From: Mytilus galloprovincialis | Lineage: Eukaryota; Mollusca; Bivalvia; Mytilida; Mytilidae | Assembly (NCBI RefSeq): GCF_965363235.1 | Contig: NC_134839.1 | Span: forward strand, 94,073,743 to 94,137,742 | DNA: 64,000 nucleotides | Direction of reading: 5' to 3' | Part shown: positions 22,831-35,800 of the stretch, piece after piece | Position numbering within the stretch: the first letter of the stretch is position 1 | Layout: each line of letters begins with the position of its first letter | Translations under genes and position numbers: made by a program | The notes under the pieces: model-generated | Told to the model about the DNA's origin: nothing | Seen by the model: the letters and a program-made list of their open reading frames with translations, nothing else | Databases searched by the model: none

Positions 22831-24895
22831 AACAGTTTGACGTTGTTTTTTTTATATTTCTTTATCTGAAGTAGATTTAGTTTTATTTCTCAAAATATAT
22901 CAACTTAATGGTAATGTACACAGTGAAATTGATTTTTACAATAAGGTTCTTTTGTAAAGACTAGCAACCGTCACAGGGTACATATCCTTGATGTAATATG
23001 GTGTACGTAGTCTAACAGGGATCAAAACTCGAATTCATAAATATTTTGGGGGATTGTTTTGTCAGTTCACAAGTGCCTAATATTTGATAAACTTATAATT
23101 TCTCTCAACTATATTCGAAATGCATTGCAGTATAGGTCAAATAAAAAATATATCCAATATAGAAGCTATCAATCAAGTAAGATTCGTGTGCATGTGTTGA
23201 TATTGTATCTTAATCAAATAAAGTTTGCTCTTGCAGCCAAAGTTTACTTAATTTCATGTGAAATAATACAGTATTTAAGGAGATGTTATCTTTTATTGCA
23301 TTTGGTTAGCATATAATTTAAAGTTCTTGTATAATCTTTATCGAGGCCGCTCATAACTATGAAATATATCAGTATGTTTTCATAAAAAAAGGATTCATTC
23401 AAGAGGGATAATAATTGATTTGTTTTAAAAGAACAGACAAGACTTTAGGCTTCTTAAAATTTTAAATAATTGGAAGACAAGCAAGTTCATACTTAATATT
23501 AGTAAGCAGTTTACATGTATTTTGGTATTACAAGATGCAATAAGAAAGTGATAAGAATCAACAGCGTAAAAAAATCAACAGTACAGGGGTATCCGCTATC
23601 ATTTTCTAACATTTAAAAAAACATTTTGTGTTTTCTAATTGGCATCTTTTTCCTCTTTTCTAAACAAATTGAAAATACATCAATGTAGCTTTAAAATTTT
23701 TCCATCCCTTTAATTGTCATTAATTTCATTAAGATAGTTTAGAATGAGTTTCGGACATTGAATGGGTACCATAAATTAATGGAACTGGATGTCAATGACT
23801 TTAAAACAATTCGGATCCAAATCACATTAAAAGAGAACCATAATAAAATTGTAATTCTGAAAAGAGTGTTATTTTTAATCAGATTTTGGGTTAATGAAAA
23901 GAAGTAGATATCAATCTAAATTGTAGGATAGTACGGATATAAAAAAAGTCAATAAATGTCATATTCAACCATAAGATAATTATATGACGAATATACACTG
24001 AAGGTGTAAAAGTATATCACTCAGGTAACATTCTTAAATTTATTTTGTAAATCTGTCTCCCGGTTCAAGAGCGCTAGCAGAGACAAACGTGATACGGAAT
24101 CCGTATGATTCCCTAATCACTACAAAGTATATACCGACCATTTCAAAAAGCATAGGTTTGAAATCAAAATCAAAAGCAAACGTCTCAATTTTATACAAAG
24201 AAAACAAAAGATTAGAATCCAACCTAAAACTCGAAATGCACTCATGTAATTAAGATGGGTAATGGATTGCTTTAAGAAATATTAAAGTTATAAATGGCAT
24301 TTAGTCAAATGGTCACATTTCAAGCAGTAACCATGATAGGCAACGTAAACCATGAAATATCATATCAACTGAGAGAAGTATAAATCATTTGCTGGTTCTG
24401 ATAGAAAGCTGCTTCATCAAAATGGAAAAGTCAATAGAATAATTGATCTTTTTGTAGTTCATATAAGTTCTCAATTATTTTGTTGATTTGTAGATGCATG
24501 TTAATGCATGAAGCAGGAAATATATTGTTATCTTATACTAGTATTTCAAGTTCAAAAGGAAAGTTTATAGCAGATCACGGTCTTTTCGTTTCTCTTGAGA
24601 CAGAACATTCTGAAACTTGTCTTACAGGATAAAAGATTAAAAAACAGCAAAAAGGGGAGTGGAACTGGTTCTAAAAAGATTAAAAGGTGAGTGGTTGAAA
24701 ACACGTACAACTTAGGTAACAAAAACATTGTAAATATACAATGTAAAAAAAAAGAAACGACATGAGGACGTCAGTTTTTGGAGAACTTTAATCAATGAGA
24801 TTAAATATTTAACGAATTTTGATTTGTTCCTTCTACATAATGTGACACAACATTGGACTTTTGTTTTTAATCTAGCACTAAGATTCATAAGTCTG
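22831..24895. other. Gene-free stretch downstream of the globin
   Basis: AT-rich, with no exon-like frame, no clear repeat ends and no RNA-like structure that I can see. The short frames at 23059-23316 and 24040-24222 have no recognisable motif. Confidence 0.5.
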
Positions 24896-25345
24896 GTTAG
24901 AAATAAAGGCAACAGTAGTATACCGCTGTTTAACTGTCATTAATCGATGGAGAGAAAACAACCCGGGTTACAAACTTAACCCGAGGGTAACACATCAACT
25001 ACCGCGTATATGAAAAAACAATAGAATAACTGAACATTGAGACTTCTACACCTTTTCCACTGTACATAAATAGAGGCAACAGTAGTATATAGCTATTCAA
25101 TAGTAATAAATCAATTAAGCGAAAACGAATCCGGGTTACACACTAAAACCGAGGGAAATACATTAACCATAAGAAGAAAACAACGAAACAACAGAAATAC
25201 TGATCTGCAAGAAACACAAACTCCAACATACAGAGTAACAAATAATTTGATAACAACTGACACATTCCTGACTAGGTATAGGATATTTTAAGAAAAAAAT
25301 AGTGGGTTGAACCTGGTTTTATGGCTAGCCAAATACATTTTATAT
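24896..25345. repeat. Dispersed repeat, two adjacent head copies
   Basis: ggcaacagtagtataccgct at about 24908 recurs at about 25074 (ggcaacagtagtatatagct). Each is followed by taatc-at-ga/gcgaaaac, ccgggttaca and ac-gaggg-aa, and the block ends in tagtgggttgaacctggttt and tggctagccaaa. Shorter pieces of the same head are at about 33012, 39549 and 40785. Confidence 0.7.
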
Positions 25346-25699
25346 ACTAGTACTGTTGTACGATGTACTACATTAGACTTTTGTACACTATTAGATCTTC
25401 TTGTTACTTAGGATTATCGCTTGAATTTTTAACAAAATATATTTTGACCTAATACTTTTAATACATTTTTTTTTATATTCACAAGGACGGTTAGATATAT
25501 ATTACCTAATGATATACGATGTAATGCTTATATTAGAGTATATATACTCTAAGATATTCTTGTTATTGAAACATTCACAACGCCACTAGCTAGGGATGTT
25601 TCACAGTAACTCTGAAACAAACTGGTTTAGACAGTTGTTTGTTCCATTAAGATGACAGTTAGGATGCACAAAAGTTTATTAAATATTTACTTTTCGTTT

Positions 25700-25790
25700 T
25701 CGATAATGGATCAATACCGCTGGTGGTGGACTGTTAGTCCTGAAGGGAAACACTAGCTCAGTACTTTGATACTGTAATGGTTTCCTACAG
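25700..25790 (+). repeat. Fragment of a retrozyme-like unit
   Basis: gatcaataccgctggtggtg followed by gactgttagtcctgaagg and agctcagtactttgatactg corresponds to the body segment found after the ribozyme-like core in the unit at 37903-38320 (gggtcgatgccactgctggt, gtatcaccagcccagtagtc). No ribozyme core is visible here. Confidence 0.6.
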
Positions 25791-25810
25791 TTATATTGCA
25801 TTCAACATTT

Positions 25811-25937
25811 GTTTGGGTATTTATGCATTTTTGGCTTTCAAGTGTTTGGGTTTGGGTATTTATGCATTTTTGGCTTTCAAGTGTTTGGGTTTGGGTATTT
25901 ATGCATTTTTGGCTTTCAGGTGTTTGGGTTTGGGCAT
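25811..25937 (+). repeat. 39-bp minisatellite, three copies
   Basis: The unit gtttgggtatttatgcattt + ttggctttcaagtgtttgg repeats at 39-bp spacing (atgcattttt at 25823, 25862 and 25901). The open frames on both strands (25753-25980, 25796-25996) exist because 39 is a multiple of three. Confidence 0.9.
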
Positions 25938-26075
25938 TCCTTGAAAATATCATTTCTATAAAACCGCTTCGGATGGACAAAATGTATATAGTGTAAAGTT
26001 ACTTTGAAAACAGATGTTAGCTATTGTGAAAATTGATTTATAAAACATTTGATAGACCAAGCCATATATTATAAG

Positions 26076-26213
26076 TTATCTACGTTCATATCCGTAGATA
26101 TGTATATTTTAACACCCTGAAGTATCCAAGTACGCCCTGAGTCGCAGACGAAGGGTGTAAAGGGTACTGAAGGGTGTTAAAATATCCATATCTACGGATA
26201 TGAACGTAGATAA
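26076..26213. mobile_element. Palindromic MITE (138 bp)
   Basis: ttatctacgttcatatccgt and gatat-tatattttaacaccct are inverted at the right end (agggtgttaaaatatccata ... cgtagataa). Arms are over 40 bp with few mismatches. Each arm also contains its own small palindrome around atatccgtagatat. A solo arm is at 12457. Confidence 0.8.
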
Positions 26214-29000
26214 CGAATTTATCCCTGGTCTTAGTCTGGCGATTTTTAGAGAAATTCTACCACAACCTTTAACGTGAAAGTAACGTTTTTTTCATTTTCT
26301 AAATATCTTTTATTGAAATTTGGGATTTTGACATATTTTAAACGGGGTGTAGGGTTCTACCTTTAATTTGGTAGAACCCTACAGGTAGACTAATATAAGA
26401 AGTTTTTAATCTAAAGACAGAGAAAGTGAAACGGGTCGAATTTGGCGCTCAAAGTTGTGAGAGTTACATCATAGACGGCGTGACGTCAACGTGGGTCATT
26501 TGCATAGCTAGGTCAGTAGTCCCATACACTGACAATGTGGCAGAAGAGTGATACATTTACTAAAATGAGTGCAAATAATCGACATAATAAGATAAAATCG
26601 TTAGTGGATTAAGTAACCTATTATACAGACATCATGGATAATCTACAGAATTTCCCCGATGTAAAGGGTAGCAACGTCCGTTGATATGGGTTAGCAACAC
26701 CCAGGGGTTATGGGTTTTGTAACGACGTGCGTTAACCAATCATATACTAAGTCGGGGGTAAGGTTGTTTGTATTGGCACACATAATATAAGTATTCAGTA
26801 TAGTGAAAGCTTATGTAGGTCTTTATCTTTGTTTGACATTCAAAAGGCACATTAGAGTAACCTAAGACTGTTGAAGACTTCACATGCACAGAATGTAATT
26901 GGATGTGAGGGAAAATGGTACAAAAAGTGTATCAACAGATAAATGAAATAAAACTTTTTATTTATGTAATATTTTTCACTAACACGCATTCACATATTTA
27001 TTGTCTACTTATTGTACCTGAAATCTATTGATTGGTTGAAGACATGATAATATCTGAAATAAAAAAAAATATGTAAATTACTAATTAAACAAGCATTTTT
27101 GTTCTAAGACTTAACAAAACCTGGGGTCACATATTAGTCACTAAAGTAAAGTCTTATAAAAGTTTGAAGAAAAACTTATCGTAAAGTGTAATAAATAGAA
27201 AACAAAATGCTGAAATATCGAAAGAAAAGTAAAATAACAAAAATACTGAACCACAAGGCAAATTCAAAACGGAAGCTCCTTTGTCAAATCAAAAAAGAAT
27301 TTAGGTGCAACAGAGTGCATTACTTTAAGAAATTGTATCAGTTCGGAAAGATATAAGATACTGTGTTATTTCACAAAGCGGTCAAATTCACATTGCGGAA
27401 AATGACGACAAAAATCGTCAATCTTTATCGATAATACAAATTTAGTTTAAAAAGTCGGCAAAGAAATTCAAAATTATAATCACACCTCGTTTGTGTTAAT
27501 GTTTTGAGTTCAAATATCGAGTGTTTGAAATTTAATTTAATTTTCTTGAAACCAATAAAATTGAGAATACAATGTTTGGTCTTTGGTCGGGTTGTTATCT
27601 CTTTGACACATTCCCAATTTCAATTCTAATTTTAAATATTAAGTGTTTTGCATTAAAACAAAAACTCATCAACAATACCAGACACATGATTTGAAACACC
27701 AGAAGCATATTTCGTCCACATAAATCTAATCAGGCATGCACTTGTCTCTTATTTTTTTTTTTTTTATATCTATTACAAACTTTAATATAACACAAGGTAC
27801 CTAACTCAAATAATTGTTAAATGTCACCCGGTCTCGAACTTCCGTTATATTTCGATTCTGCGGTTGTCTTTCCCATTGACACTTTTATGCCATGAATTTC
27901 CATTTAATAATCTATAAAATGGTGTATATCACGCCTATTTCTATTGCTGGAATCAATCATAACAAGCCTTCAAAGTATGTCAACCGGGCATATGACATTT
28001 ACTCCGATTTTTAAAAATGTCATTCTTTCATTTGCGCCGATTTAAATTTTTCACTTGCGCCGATTTTATATTTGCTCCTAATTGCATTTACAGTTTAACA
28101 TAGGTGAGTAAATACTTGTACTATACCTTGAATGTTTATTGGTAAAATTTGGTTATAAACGTTGTACACTTATGTTTAAGTTAAGAAAATCCAGTCTGTT
28201 ACCTAAGCTTATAATGATTTTAATGTTGTAAATATATTTTGAATTCTTATTTTAGTGCAAACAGAATATACACAGAGTGCTTTTATAAGTAAGGTTTTTA
28301 CTTCTTGATTTTAAAGTATTGTAAACATAGTGTGTTTATCCTGCTCGACATCCTACTTCCACCTCCCCGTGGTGAGCAGAGGACAACAGTCATATACGTA
28401 TCATGATTGACAATTCATATCATTTGTACAACTGGCTAACGGAAAAGGTCGATGATGATAAATGAAATATAACATTCATCTGTAATTTACCTGTAAAACA
28501 AATCGTCGCAAATGAAATGCAGATTGGCGCAAATGCAAAACACCTTGTCAACCGTAACTATTTCGTCTCCACACAGCTGATTGGAATTGTAAATTTGCCT
28601 TGAAGAGACATTAAACCTATTGGGCAATATTTTAGTTGGGTATCGTGTATCAAACTCCACTACATATGATATTAAAGAAAAATGCATTTTCATTTGTTTG
28701 CCATGTTTTGCCTTATATTGTTACTTTTTTACTAATAAAACTGAGAAATCAATAGAAATGTTGCCAAATATGTCAAAGAGACAACCACCCGACCAAAGAG
28801 TAGAAAACATCTCAATGCCATAAAAGGAAGTATACGAATATTGCTTGGAGAACAATGTGAATATATTTTGCAGGGGAAAAGGATTTCCTATCTGTATACA
28901 TGTATACAAGAGTTATATGAGGTGCATAGTTAGTGGAAACATTGTGTCCATAATTTCGGATGATATAAAGAATACGAAATTACATAGTTTCCATGTATAA
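26214..29000. other. Gene-free stretch with repeat fragments
   Basis: Contains an inverted copy of the 16690 repeat family (27222-27300). Two fragments of another dispersed repeat are marked by ggtcgggttgttatctcttt (about 27586) and its inverse tgtcaaagagacaaccaccc (about 28770); the same motif recurs at 35405. No exon is recognised; the frames at 28487-28909 show no motif. Confidence 0.55.
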
Positions 29001-29004
29001 CTAT

Positions 29005-29086
29005 AGATTATCGTTGGTTATCTCAGCGAGATTGATTTTCTCGCTTGAGCCGGTCACGATTAAGTTGAGATGACCAATGATTAATC
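29005..29086. mobile_element. Short foldback repeat, copy 1
   Basis: agattatcgttggttatctc at the left is inverted as gagatgaccaatgattaatc at the right, with a gattgattttctcgcttgag core. A second copy is at 58823-58923. Confidence 0.7.
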
Positions 29087-29274
29087 TTTTTATCGCTATT
29101 TTACCTTTTACGACGTTGTCAATTTCATGTCAATTTCATTAGCAAAGTCACGTGGCTCCTTAGTTTCTAGCGATAATTTTCCATCTCAAGCGAGTAGCAT
29201 GATATGAAAAATTATCACAAAAAAAAAGATCAAAGGAAAAATGCACAAAATAGCGATAAAAACATTTATTACTT

Positions 29275-29280
29275 ACCGAA
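29275..29280 (-). promoter_or_regulatory. Poly(A) signal of the 489-residue gene
   Basis: AATAAA on the minus strand, 109 bases after the stop codon at 29389-29391. Confidence 0.5.
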
Positions 29281-29388
29281 TCCGAATTACTGTTATACTT
29301 ATTTAAACTGATCTAAATACATCATCCCCATGTGAGCTAATTAAAAAAATGTTAACTAACCTTATAAATCCTTACTATTGAGAGAAGC

Positions 29389-32300
29389 TTATTCTGCTTT
29401 TTCACCTACAAACCAAAAGACATTTTTAATGAAAACTATTTACAGCTTCTTTACATTTATAAACTAGTAATTGGGAAAAGCCTTCATTCTAAAAAAAATA
29501 TTTCGCCATGCAAGGGTTTTATATCCTAGCTGTAGTTCATATGATTTAGTATTTCAATGAAATGTAAATCAATAGCGAACTTCGTGGGATAAAATAGTAG
29601 TTTAAAATATAATATACAGTGTAGTTTTCACAAAAAAAACAAATATACTCATCGCATGAACTACTATAGCTAGATTATGATGAATAAGTTCTGAAATTAT
29701 CATTTTCACTTCTTCACAGTAAGGAATATGGTTTATTGTGTTCTTAAGACAGATCACTGTACAGGGTTTTGGATTATCAGTACTAATACTTAATGGCGGT
29801 ATAATCGTGTGACCGATGATCAATTCATTCAAAAGTTAATTGTTTTGTACTTAGATATAATCTTAAGAGTAAAAATAAATTAGCACCTGTATATTCCTTT
29901 ATGGATTAGAAAAGGTTTTTGTCGCAATATCATCTTTTAAGCACTAATTACATAGCAGATATTCTGTACTTCTAACGGTGAAAATCTGTTTGATTAATTG
30001 TGTGTACCTATTCAAACAAAACCATTTTCTACATTTGAAAATTTCTGTACCAAGTCAGGAATATGACAGTTGTTTGATGTGTTTTATCCTTTGATTTTGC
30101 CATTTGATTAGGGACTTTCCGTTTTGAATTTTCTTTGGAGTTCAGTATTTTCGTGATTTTTCTTTTCACTACATATATTTTAGAAACGTAGTATTTTAAG
30201 GTATTTCCGACTGTTCTAGAAATAAGTTGATTACTTGATTTATGATACATAAAAATACAATGGAAAAGGGATACATACCCGATTTGCCAGTTTCGTCGGA
30301 CTTGTTTGTCAGCTCTGTAAAATATTTTACATATGTCAATTAATTAAAATCTTACTATATAAGTTTCCGTACAAATACAATTCATGCATCACTTGAAAGT
30401 AAGAAGTATTAAATATCAGTAGTCTTTGGGTTCAATATTTTGTTGACAAGAGAAAAAAGTTTGAATATAACGATGTTCTAAAAAACAATATTTTGAAAAC
30501 AAATACAAAATAGTAGTCCTATTCATGTAAAATATGTAACCATTTTTGTCTATCTCCTTAAGTTTTTCTCTTCCGTCATTTGTTATAAAGAAAAAAAGAC
30601 AATGGCTTCTTCCTTCGTATTTTTTTCGAAGTTTTTCTTATAATAATTTACAAACAACAAACCTGTACCATAGGATGACTTCATTTTCATAAGTCGTTTT
30701 AAAAACATAATCTGTCGAATACTAACGTCACAGTACCCAAATTGCACTGTTTAGCAAAAATAGCAGTACAAGATTTCCTTGAGACTAAACAATTTGTATT
30801 TTTATGATTTGATACTATGCACGTCTTTCAACATAGGTAAAATTAGACATTTACAAAACGTTCACAGTATTTATCAACAGATGAAGTGTTTACTGAAAAA
30901 GCAAAATGTACGAAAACTTCGCCATGCGACATCATCAAAACGTCCTCTTTTTAAAATTAGCAAATACAATATGTTACAAGTATCCATTTCTTAAAAAATG
31001 AAGAGTAAGCATGGAAAATATATGTAATTGTTCAAAATATATTTAAAAATTAAACAAAATCTTTGTTATTCGACTTTTGACGATTCGAATTTAAGCATGG
31101 ATGCATTTTGGGTACTCCTCATTACAGAATCATTGATGGTTAGCAGGTCAGTTCAGACCAATTTTTCTATGATGCCATATGGATTGAAATTCAAATTGGT
31201 GTTCCTTTATAGTAAAGAAGGATACAGCTACAAAATAAAGACAAAATGACAATTTTTGTCTGGATCACAAAAAAACGTAGTTGAAAAAACTGACAAAATA
31301 GGTGCAATTTGTGTACCGTCACTTATAGTATAGTTATTTTTAAGATTTAATACATCATAACAATACTTACTATTTTCAAGTTCAGCTATGTATGCATTCT
31401 TCTCTGCCAGTTCTCTCTTCAGTCTTTCTATTATACCATTTTTGTCTTTACAATGCAAACATTCCTGAGATGGCAATGCAATATTTAACTGTACCTTATC
31501 ACTAATACTGCCACTAGCTTCATCTACAGCTCCAGCAGCTGTGGCAGCACTACCGTCATTGTCTACAAAAAAATCTAAAGTAACTCAAGTTTTATATTTT
31601 ATTGTTATACTTAAATACGAACAAATTGTTTTAAAGTGAACAAACAGAAGTAAAACAAGTTTTTGTAATATATTGATCGACCGCTATCTATAATTTAACT
31701 GGTTGATATACGTAGGATTTTAAAAGATATGTTATTGCTTTCCTTTATATCAATTCAAAGATTCATAGTGCCACAAACCGCTCGTAGATTCAATTGCATA
31801 TAAAAATTCAATCTTTCTATGAATTCGAGTACAATTATTTATTTAAAACATAAAATATAAAAAGAGACTGTCAAAAAAAAAAACGTTCATTAAAAAAAAA
31901 TTTTTCAAGGTTGAAATGTGCAAGTTGAAAAGTTCTTCGTAAAATGAAAAATTTGAAAGTGAACAAGTATCAAATGAATTTACTTTGCAGAAGAAAAATT
32001 AACTTATCATACTCCCTTGTGTTAAACAAATATACAGTATGTCATACCAATTCTTGTTATGTCAACAAACTTTACCTGTAAATGGAGTTCCAGATATGTT
32101 TATCTCCACAGGTACTGTAACCGGAACACTAGTATCTATTTCACACACTTCAACTAACTTCTTTAAGAATGATTTGATAGCATTTTGAAATGTTTCTCTG
32201 TCTTTCATTACATCAGGATTTGCAGTGGTTTTGATCACCAATGATCCTATTCTTGCTGACAGTATTTGGAAGTAATTGTCATCTTCATTCCATGTTGGGA

Positions 32301-35066
32301 TTACCTTTTTCAGGCTAGCAACCATTCTACAATTATCCCATGATGATGGAGTTTCAAGCTTGAAGTGAAAATGTTTCCTTCCTGTGAAAAGATCAAAATT
32401 ACATAATTATGTGTAAATGATAGCATTCACTTTTTAATAAGGAAAGGAAGGGAGATACGCTAAACGTAATAAATACAATTGTTTTATTGCAATATATTTT
32501 ATGTGAAGATGGTCTAAATAAAAAATATATTAATACTTTAATAATCCGTTAATATACGCAGATTTATTCAAAGATGTCTGCTTCTGAATTTGAATGATAC
32601 CTAAAATATTAACGAAAGTATGACTCCATGTTCAAATACATACCTTCAACTGCAACTGAACACCTCAATGCCGTATGGTCTACGTCAAAACGTATATGAT
32701 TCAATTTTTCAGTGAAAAATTCTGAAATTACAAAATGTCCTGTTCTTTTCTAAAGATGTATAAATGAGATTGGCGCATTGCTTATTTCTATAATACACGA
32801 ACTGGTCTGTTACCAGCATCATGCCACTAGTCTTTTTGTTTGCAGAACATGACTAAAGGAAGCCATGAAGTGAAAAAAAATTAATCAGATTAACCAAATC
32901 TGTGTGATGTTGGTGTTATGTATTAAGAAAAGTGTCAACGGAGTTAATGTGATGCAAAAAAGATATTTGTGTTGCTATCTTTAGAGGACGATATTAGTTT
33001 GTGTTCAAATAAAGGCAACATTAGTGTATCACTGTTCAATAGCCAAAAATCAAATAAGTCAAGTATTGAGAATAAATCGCCGAAAAATCTTATCAAGGTC
33101 AATCGTAGTAATGGACGTCTGGTTTTACATGTATTTACAATTTTGATTGTTATTTTAGATAAGTTACAGTAAATAACATTGAACATTCGTAAACTGCAGA
33201 AGTAAACGTATCTCTTACTTGATAACATACATGCATACGCGTTAAAACTGAAAAAGAAATGCAACCATACAACCAATTTAAAGTTACCGACGACAAGTTT
33301 TCAATTTCGGATTCTTTGAGAATAAATCTTCTAAGTCTTTTGTATTGATAACCTTAAAATAATTTCGTCATTCGTTCAACAAAGCAATTATCTATTTCGA
33401 TTTCAAAAGGCTTTTATTTTTTGAAATTGGTTTCTATAGTATATTGTTTAATGTTTTCCATTCGTTTGGTCTGATTGAGCTTTGATTTTGTCATTTGTTA
33501 TGGGACTTCCCAATTTGAGTTTTCACTGGAGTTCGGTATTTTTGTCATTTTGTTTTTTACACTCTTAAGATCTGCTATCAAGAAAATATGTTTACCAAAG
33601 TATATATTTTTTTTAATGTTTTCAATCCCTACGTGTTAATGGCCTTTTTAACTTTTTTGGATTCGAGCGTCACTGATGAGTTTTTTGTAGACGAAACGCG
33701 CGTCTGTCGCAAATACAAAATTTAAATCCTGGTATCTATGATGAGTTTATGAATTACGTCTCTGCGAATTTTCTTTGTCCTCTAATCTATCCAGTTCTAG
33801 TTCGATATGCTGGTCCCTGTTATGCCGACTTTCTGACTGTCTCAACATCGTTTCATCTCTCAAGGCATTGGTGATGCCGTTCATTCTTGTAGTCAACACT
33901 TGACCAATTTTCTAAAAAGAAAAAGAAACACAAGCGTTTTATCATAATGTAAATCCCATTAAGGCATTGGTGATGCCGTTCATTCTTGTAACCAACACTT
34001 GACCAGTTTTCTAAAAGAGCACGAAACACAATCGTTTTATTATAATGTTAATCCCATTATCTTTAGGTGAAACAAAAAAAAAATGTGATAGTTTTTACCA
34101 TAATTCGAACTGTGGTACATTGTTACAGTCATGTGTTTCCATTTGCGTTAATATTATAACGAATAAATATGACTACTTTTCTGTCGAACTGATTATAATT
34201 AATGGTACTGCACAGACAAATATTTAGAAGTTCATAAAATATATTAAAAGTAATAATATATTATTTTCTTTAACTTACATTACAGGCAAGACAACGTAAA
34301 TAAAATATGTTTAAATTGTTTAAAACAACATGTTAACATTGAGACAATGAAAGAGATAAGCAAAATACATATACGATACCTTATCTTTAGAAAGTTTTTC
34401 TAACAGTTCATTCATATCTACTTTTGCAACGTCTGCTATTTTTATTAGTTTGATCTGGTACTCTACAATTCGTCCATAAGATGGAATAAAATGTTCCTGA
34501 ACTATTCCAATAACTGCCTTTTCTAGATTGTTCCACACCATTGTGAAATCCTCATCTGAATAGCGTCTGGTTATAGCTGCACGGAAAACGTCCCATCTCT
34601 GCTGTCGAATACTTCTCATCCGTTCAAGGTCCTGTTTGTGAAGTTTGACACAAGTGAAGATGATACTACAAAGAAGACTTACATCTACGTCTTCCAAACG
34701 TAGGCCTAACCTTGGAGTTATACGACACAAACAGTGTTGGGTGACAGACCCATGAATACCTTTTTTGAAATGACCTAAATTTGTTGATCCGCTCTTGTCA
34801 AACATCTTATTGAAAATTGCTTCATCTATCTCAGCCATTTTCTTGGTTAGAGCCGTTCCCATAGTGACTGATGAACATTGACAACAATGAGTATTTGGTA
34901 TCCATGAATGAAACAAATCATGTTTGTGTGCATCTAAAAAGTGGGTAAAATTGTTCTCATAGTTACATAAAATTTTTGATTCCGTAAAAGCTCTGATGAC
35001 GTCTGCTGATAAGTCAACCGAAAACATCAGAAGTCTCACAAAATTTGTCTCTTCTCTGCTAGACAT
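29389..35066 (-). CDS. Uncharacterised bivalve protein, possibly HEPN/DZIP3-like, 489 residues in 7 coding exons
   Basis: Minus-strand coding exons are 34380-35066, 33758-33911, 32644-32721, 32076-32381, 31371-31562, 30279-30314 and 29389-29405. Each has GT/AG borders and phases that join without a break. I start at ATG 35064-35066 (MSSREETNFVRLLMF) because a T-rich tract and AG lie seven bases upstream, marking an intron in the leader; an in-frame ATG further out would lie in that intron. Residues 1-229 are helical, with CCQCSS near 77 and VTQHCLCRITPRLGLRLED near 130, a layout I associate with a large mollusc-expanded family resembling DZIP3/HEPN helical domains. The HEPN RxxxxH-type motif is not evident. 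The middle (FQILSARIGSLVIKTT) is unassigned. The C-terminal part has CLHCKDKNGIIERLKREL and AYIAELEN, a coiled coil. Function unknown. Confidence 0.7.
30033..30175 (+). repeat. Dispersed repeat copy in an intron
   Basis: Same family as 16690-16850: ctgtaccaagtcaggaatat, gccatttgattagggacttt, gttcagtattttcgtgattt. It lies in the last intron of the 489-residue gene, on the opposite strand. Confidence 0.75.
33455..33560 (+). repeat. Dispersed repeat fragment
   Basis: ttccattcgtttggtctgat ... gggacttcccaatttgagtt ... gttcggtatttttgtcattt: diverged 3' half of the 16690-16850 family. Confidence 0.6.
33661..33745 (+). ncRNA. Hammerhead-like ribozyme core, copy a
   Basis: CTGATGA at 33673-33679, a hairpin closing on GTAGAC, GAAA at 33693-33696, then CGCGCG. 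This is the order of a hammerhead catalytic core with short stem III, followed by the retrozyme tail (aaatcctggtatctatgatg). Stem III is weakened (CGC against TCG) and stem I pairing next to the core is poor, so this copy may be inactive. It lies just past a splice donor of the minus-strand gene, on the opposite strand. Confidence 0.5.
33862..34058. repeat. 99-bp tandem duplication covering half an exon
   Basis: aaggcattggtgatgccgtt begins at 33862 and again at 33961, and both copies run through the acceptor region to taatg-aatcccatt. The downstream copy in gene order supplies the real start of exon 33758-33911. The upstream copy (33961-34058) keeps its own AG and reads a near-identical peptide (KTGQVLVTRMNGITNAL) but lacks the rest of the exon. 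Confidence 0.9.
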
Positions 35067-35269
35067 TTTGACTGAAAAAAAAAATATAAGTGTTTTTAAA
35101 GGAAATACCTGATACATTGCAAAATAGATTATATGTGTTTCATGGTAGGAAGATGATTATGATCCTATAAGTCCTATAAGATTGATGATTTTGTGATTCA
35201 TTGTGGTGTTTTTTTTGGTTTTTTTTATAAATTACTGATCATTACTCAGTAACTGTTTGCAAAAGTATG

Positions 35270-35800
35270 AATTATTCGAAATACTTAGGATTTTCTTCAC
35301 CCAGGCATAGATTACCTTAGCCGTATTTGACATAACGTTTTTGAATTTTGGATACTAAATGATCTTTAACTTTATATATAAAATTGAGAATGGAAATGGG
35401 GAATGTGCCAAAGAGACAACAACCCGACCATAGAAAAAAACAACAGCAGAATGTCACCAACAGGTCTTCAATGTAGCGAGAAATTCCCGCACCCGGAGGC
35501 GTCCTTCAACTGGCCCCTAAACAAATATATACTAGTTCAGTGATAATGAACGCCATACTAATTTCCAAATTGTACACAAGAAACTAAAATTAAAATAATA
35601 CAAGACTAACAAAGGCCAGAGGCTCCTGACTTGGGACAGGCGCAAAAATGCGGCGGGGTTAAACATGTTTGTGAGATCTCTACTTGTTTGTCTTTCTAAC
35701 TACATTTATCTGAGCGTCACTAATGAGTCTTATGTAGACGAAACGCGCGTATGGCGTAACAAAGTATACGTCTGGTAACCTTGATAACTATATGTGTTTC
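35270..35800 (+). mobile_element. Retrozyme-like unit split by another repeat, with diverged hammerhead core b
   Basis: 35280-35385 (aggattttcttcacccagg, gattaccttagccgtatttg) matches the body of the 37903-38320 unit. 35390-35690 is a separate dispersed repeat (ggaatgtgccaaagagacaa, tccttcaactggcccctaaa, aggctcctgacttgggacag). The unit then resumes with the ribozyme-like segment 35711-35760, where CTAATGA replaces CTGATGA, a change expected to abolish cleavage. A further body fragment (accagtgggtcggaaccgct) lies at 36144-36240. Confidence 0.65.

Noticed and set aside
25753-25996. Two opposite frames with TQTQTLESQKCIN or FMHFWLSSVWVWV repeats
   Set aside because: Created by a three-copy 39-bp minisatellite.
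34320-35117. Start of the 489-residue gene at the outermost methionine (MYQVFPLK...)
   Set aside because: A T-rich tract and AG lie between it and MSSREETN, marking an intron acceptor; the inner methionine is the better start.
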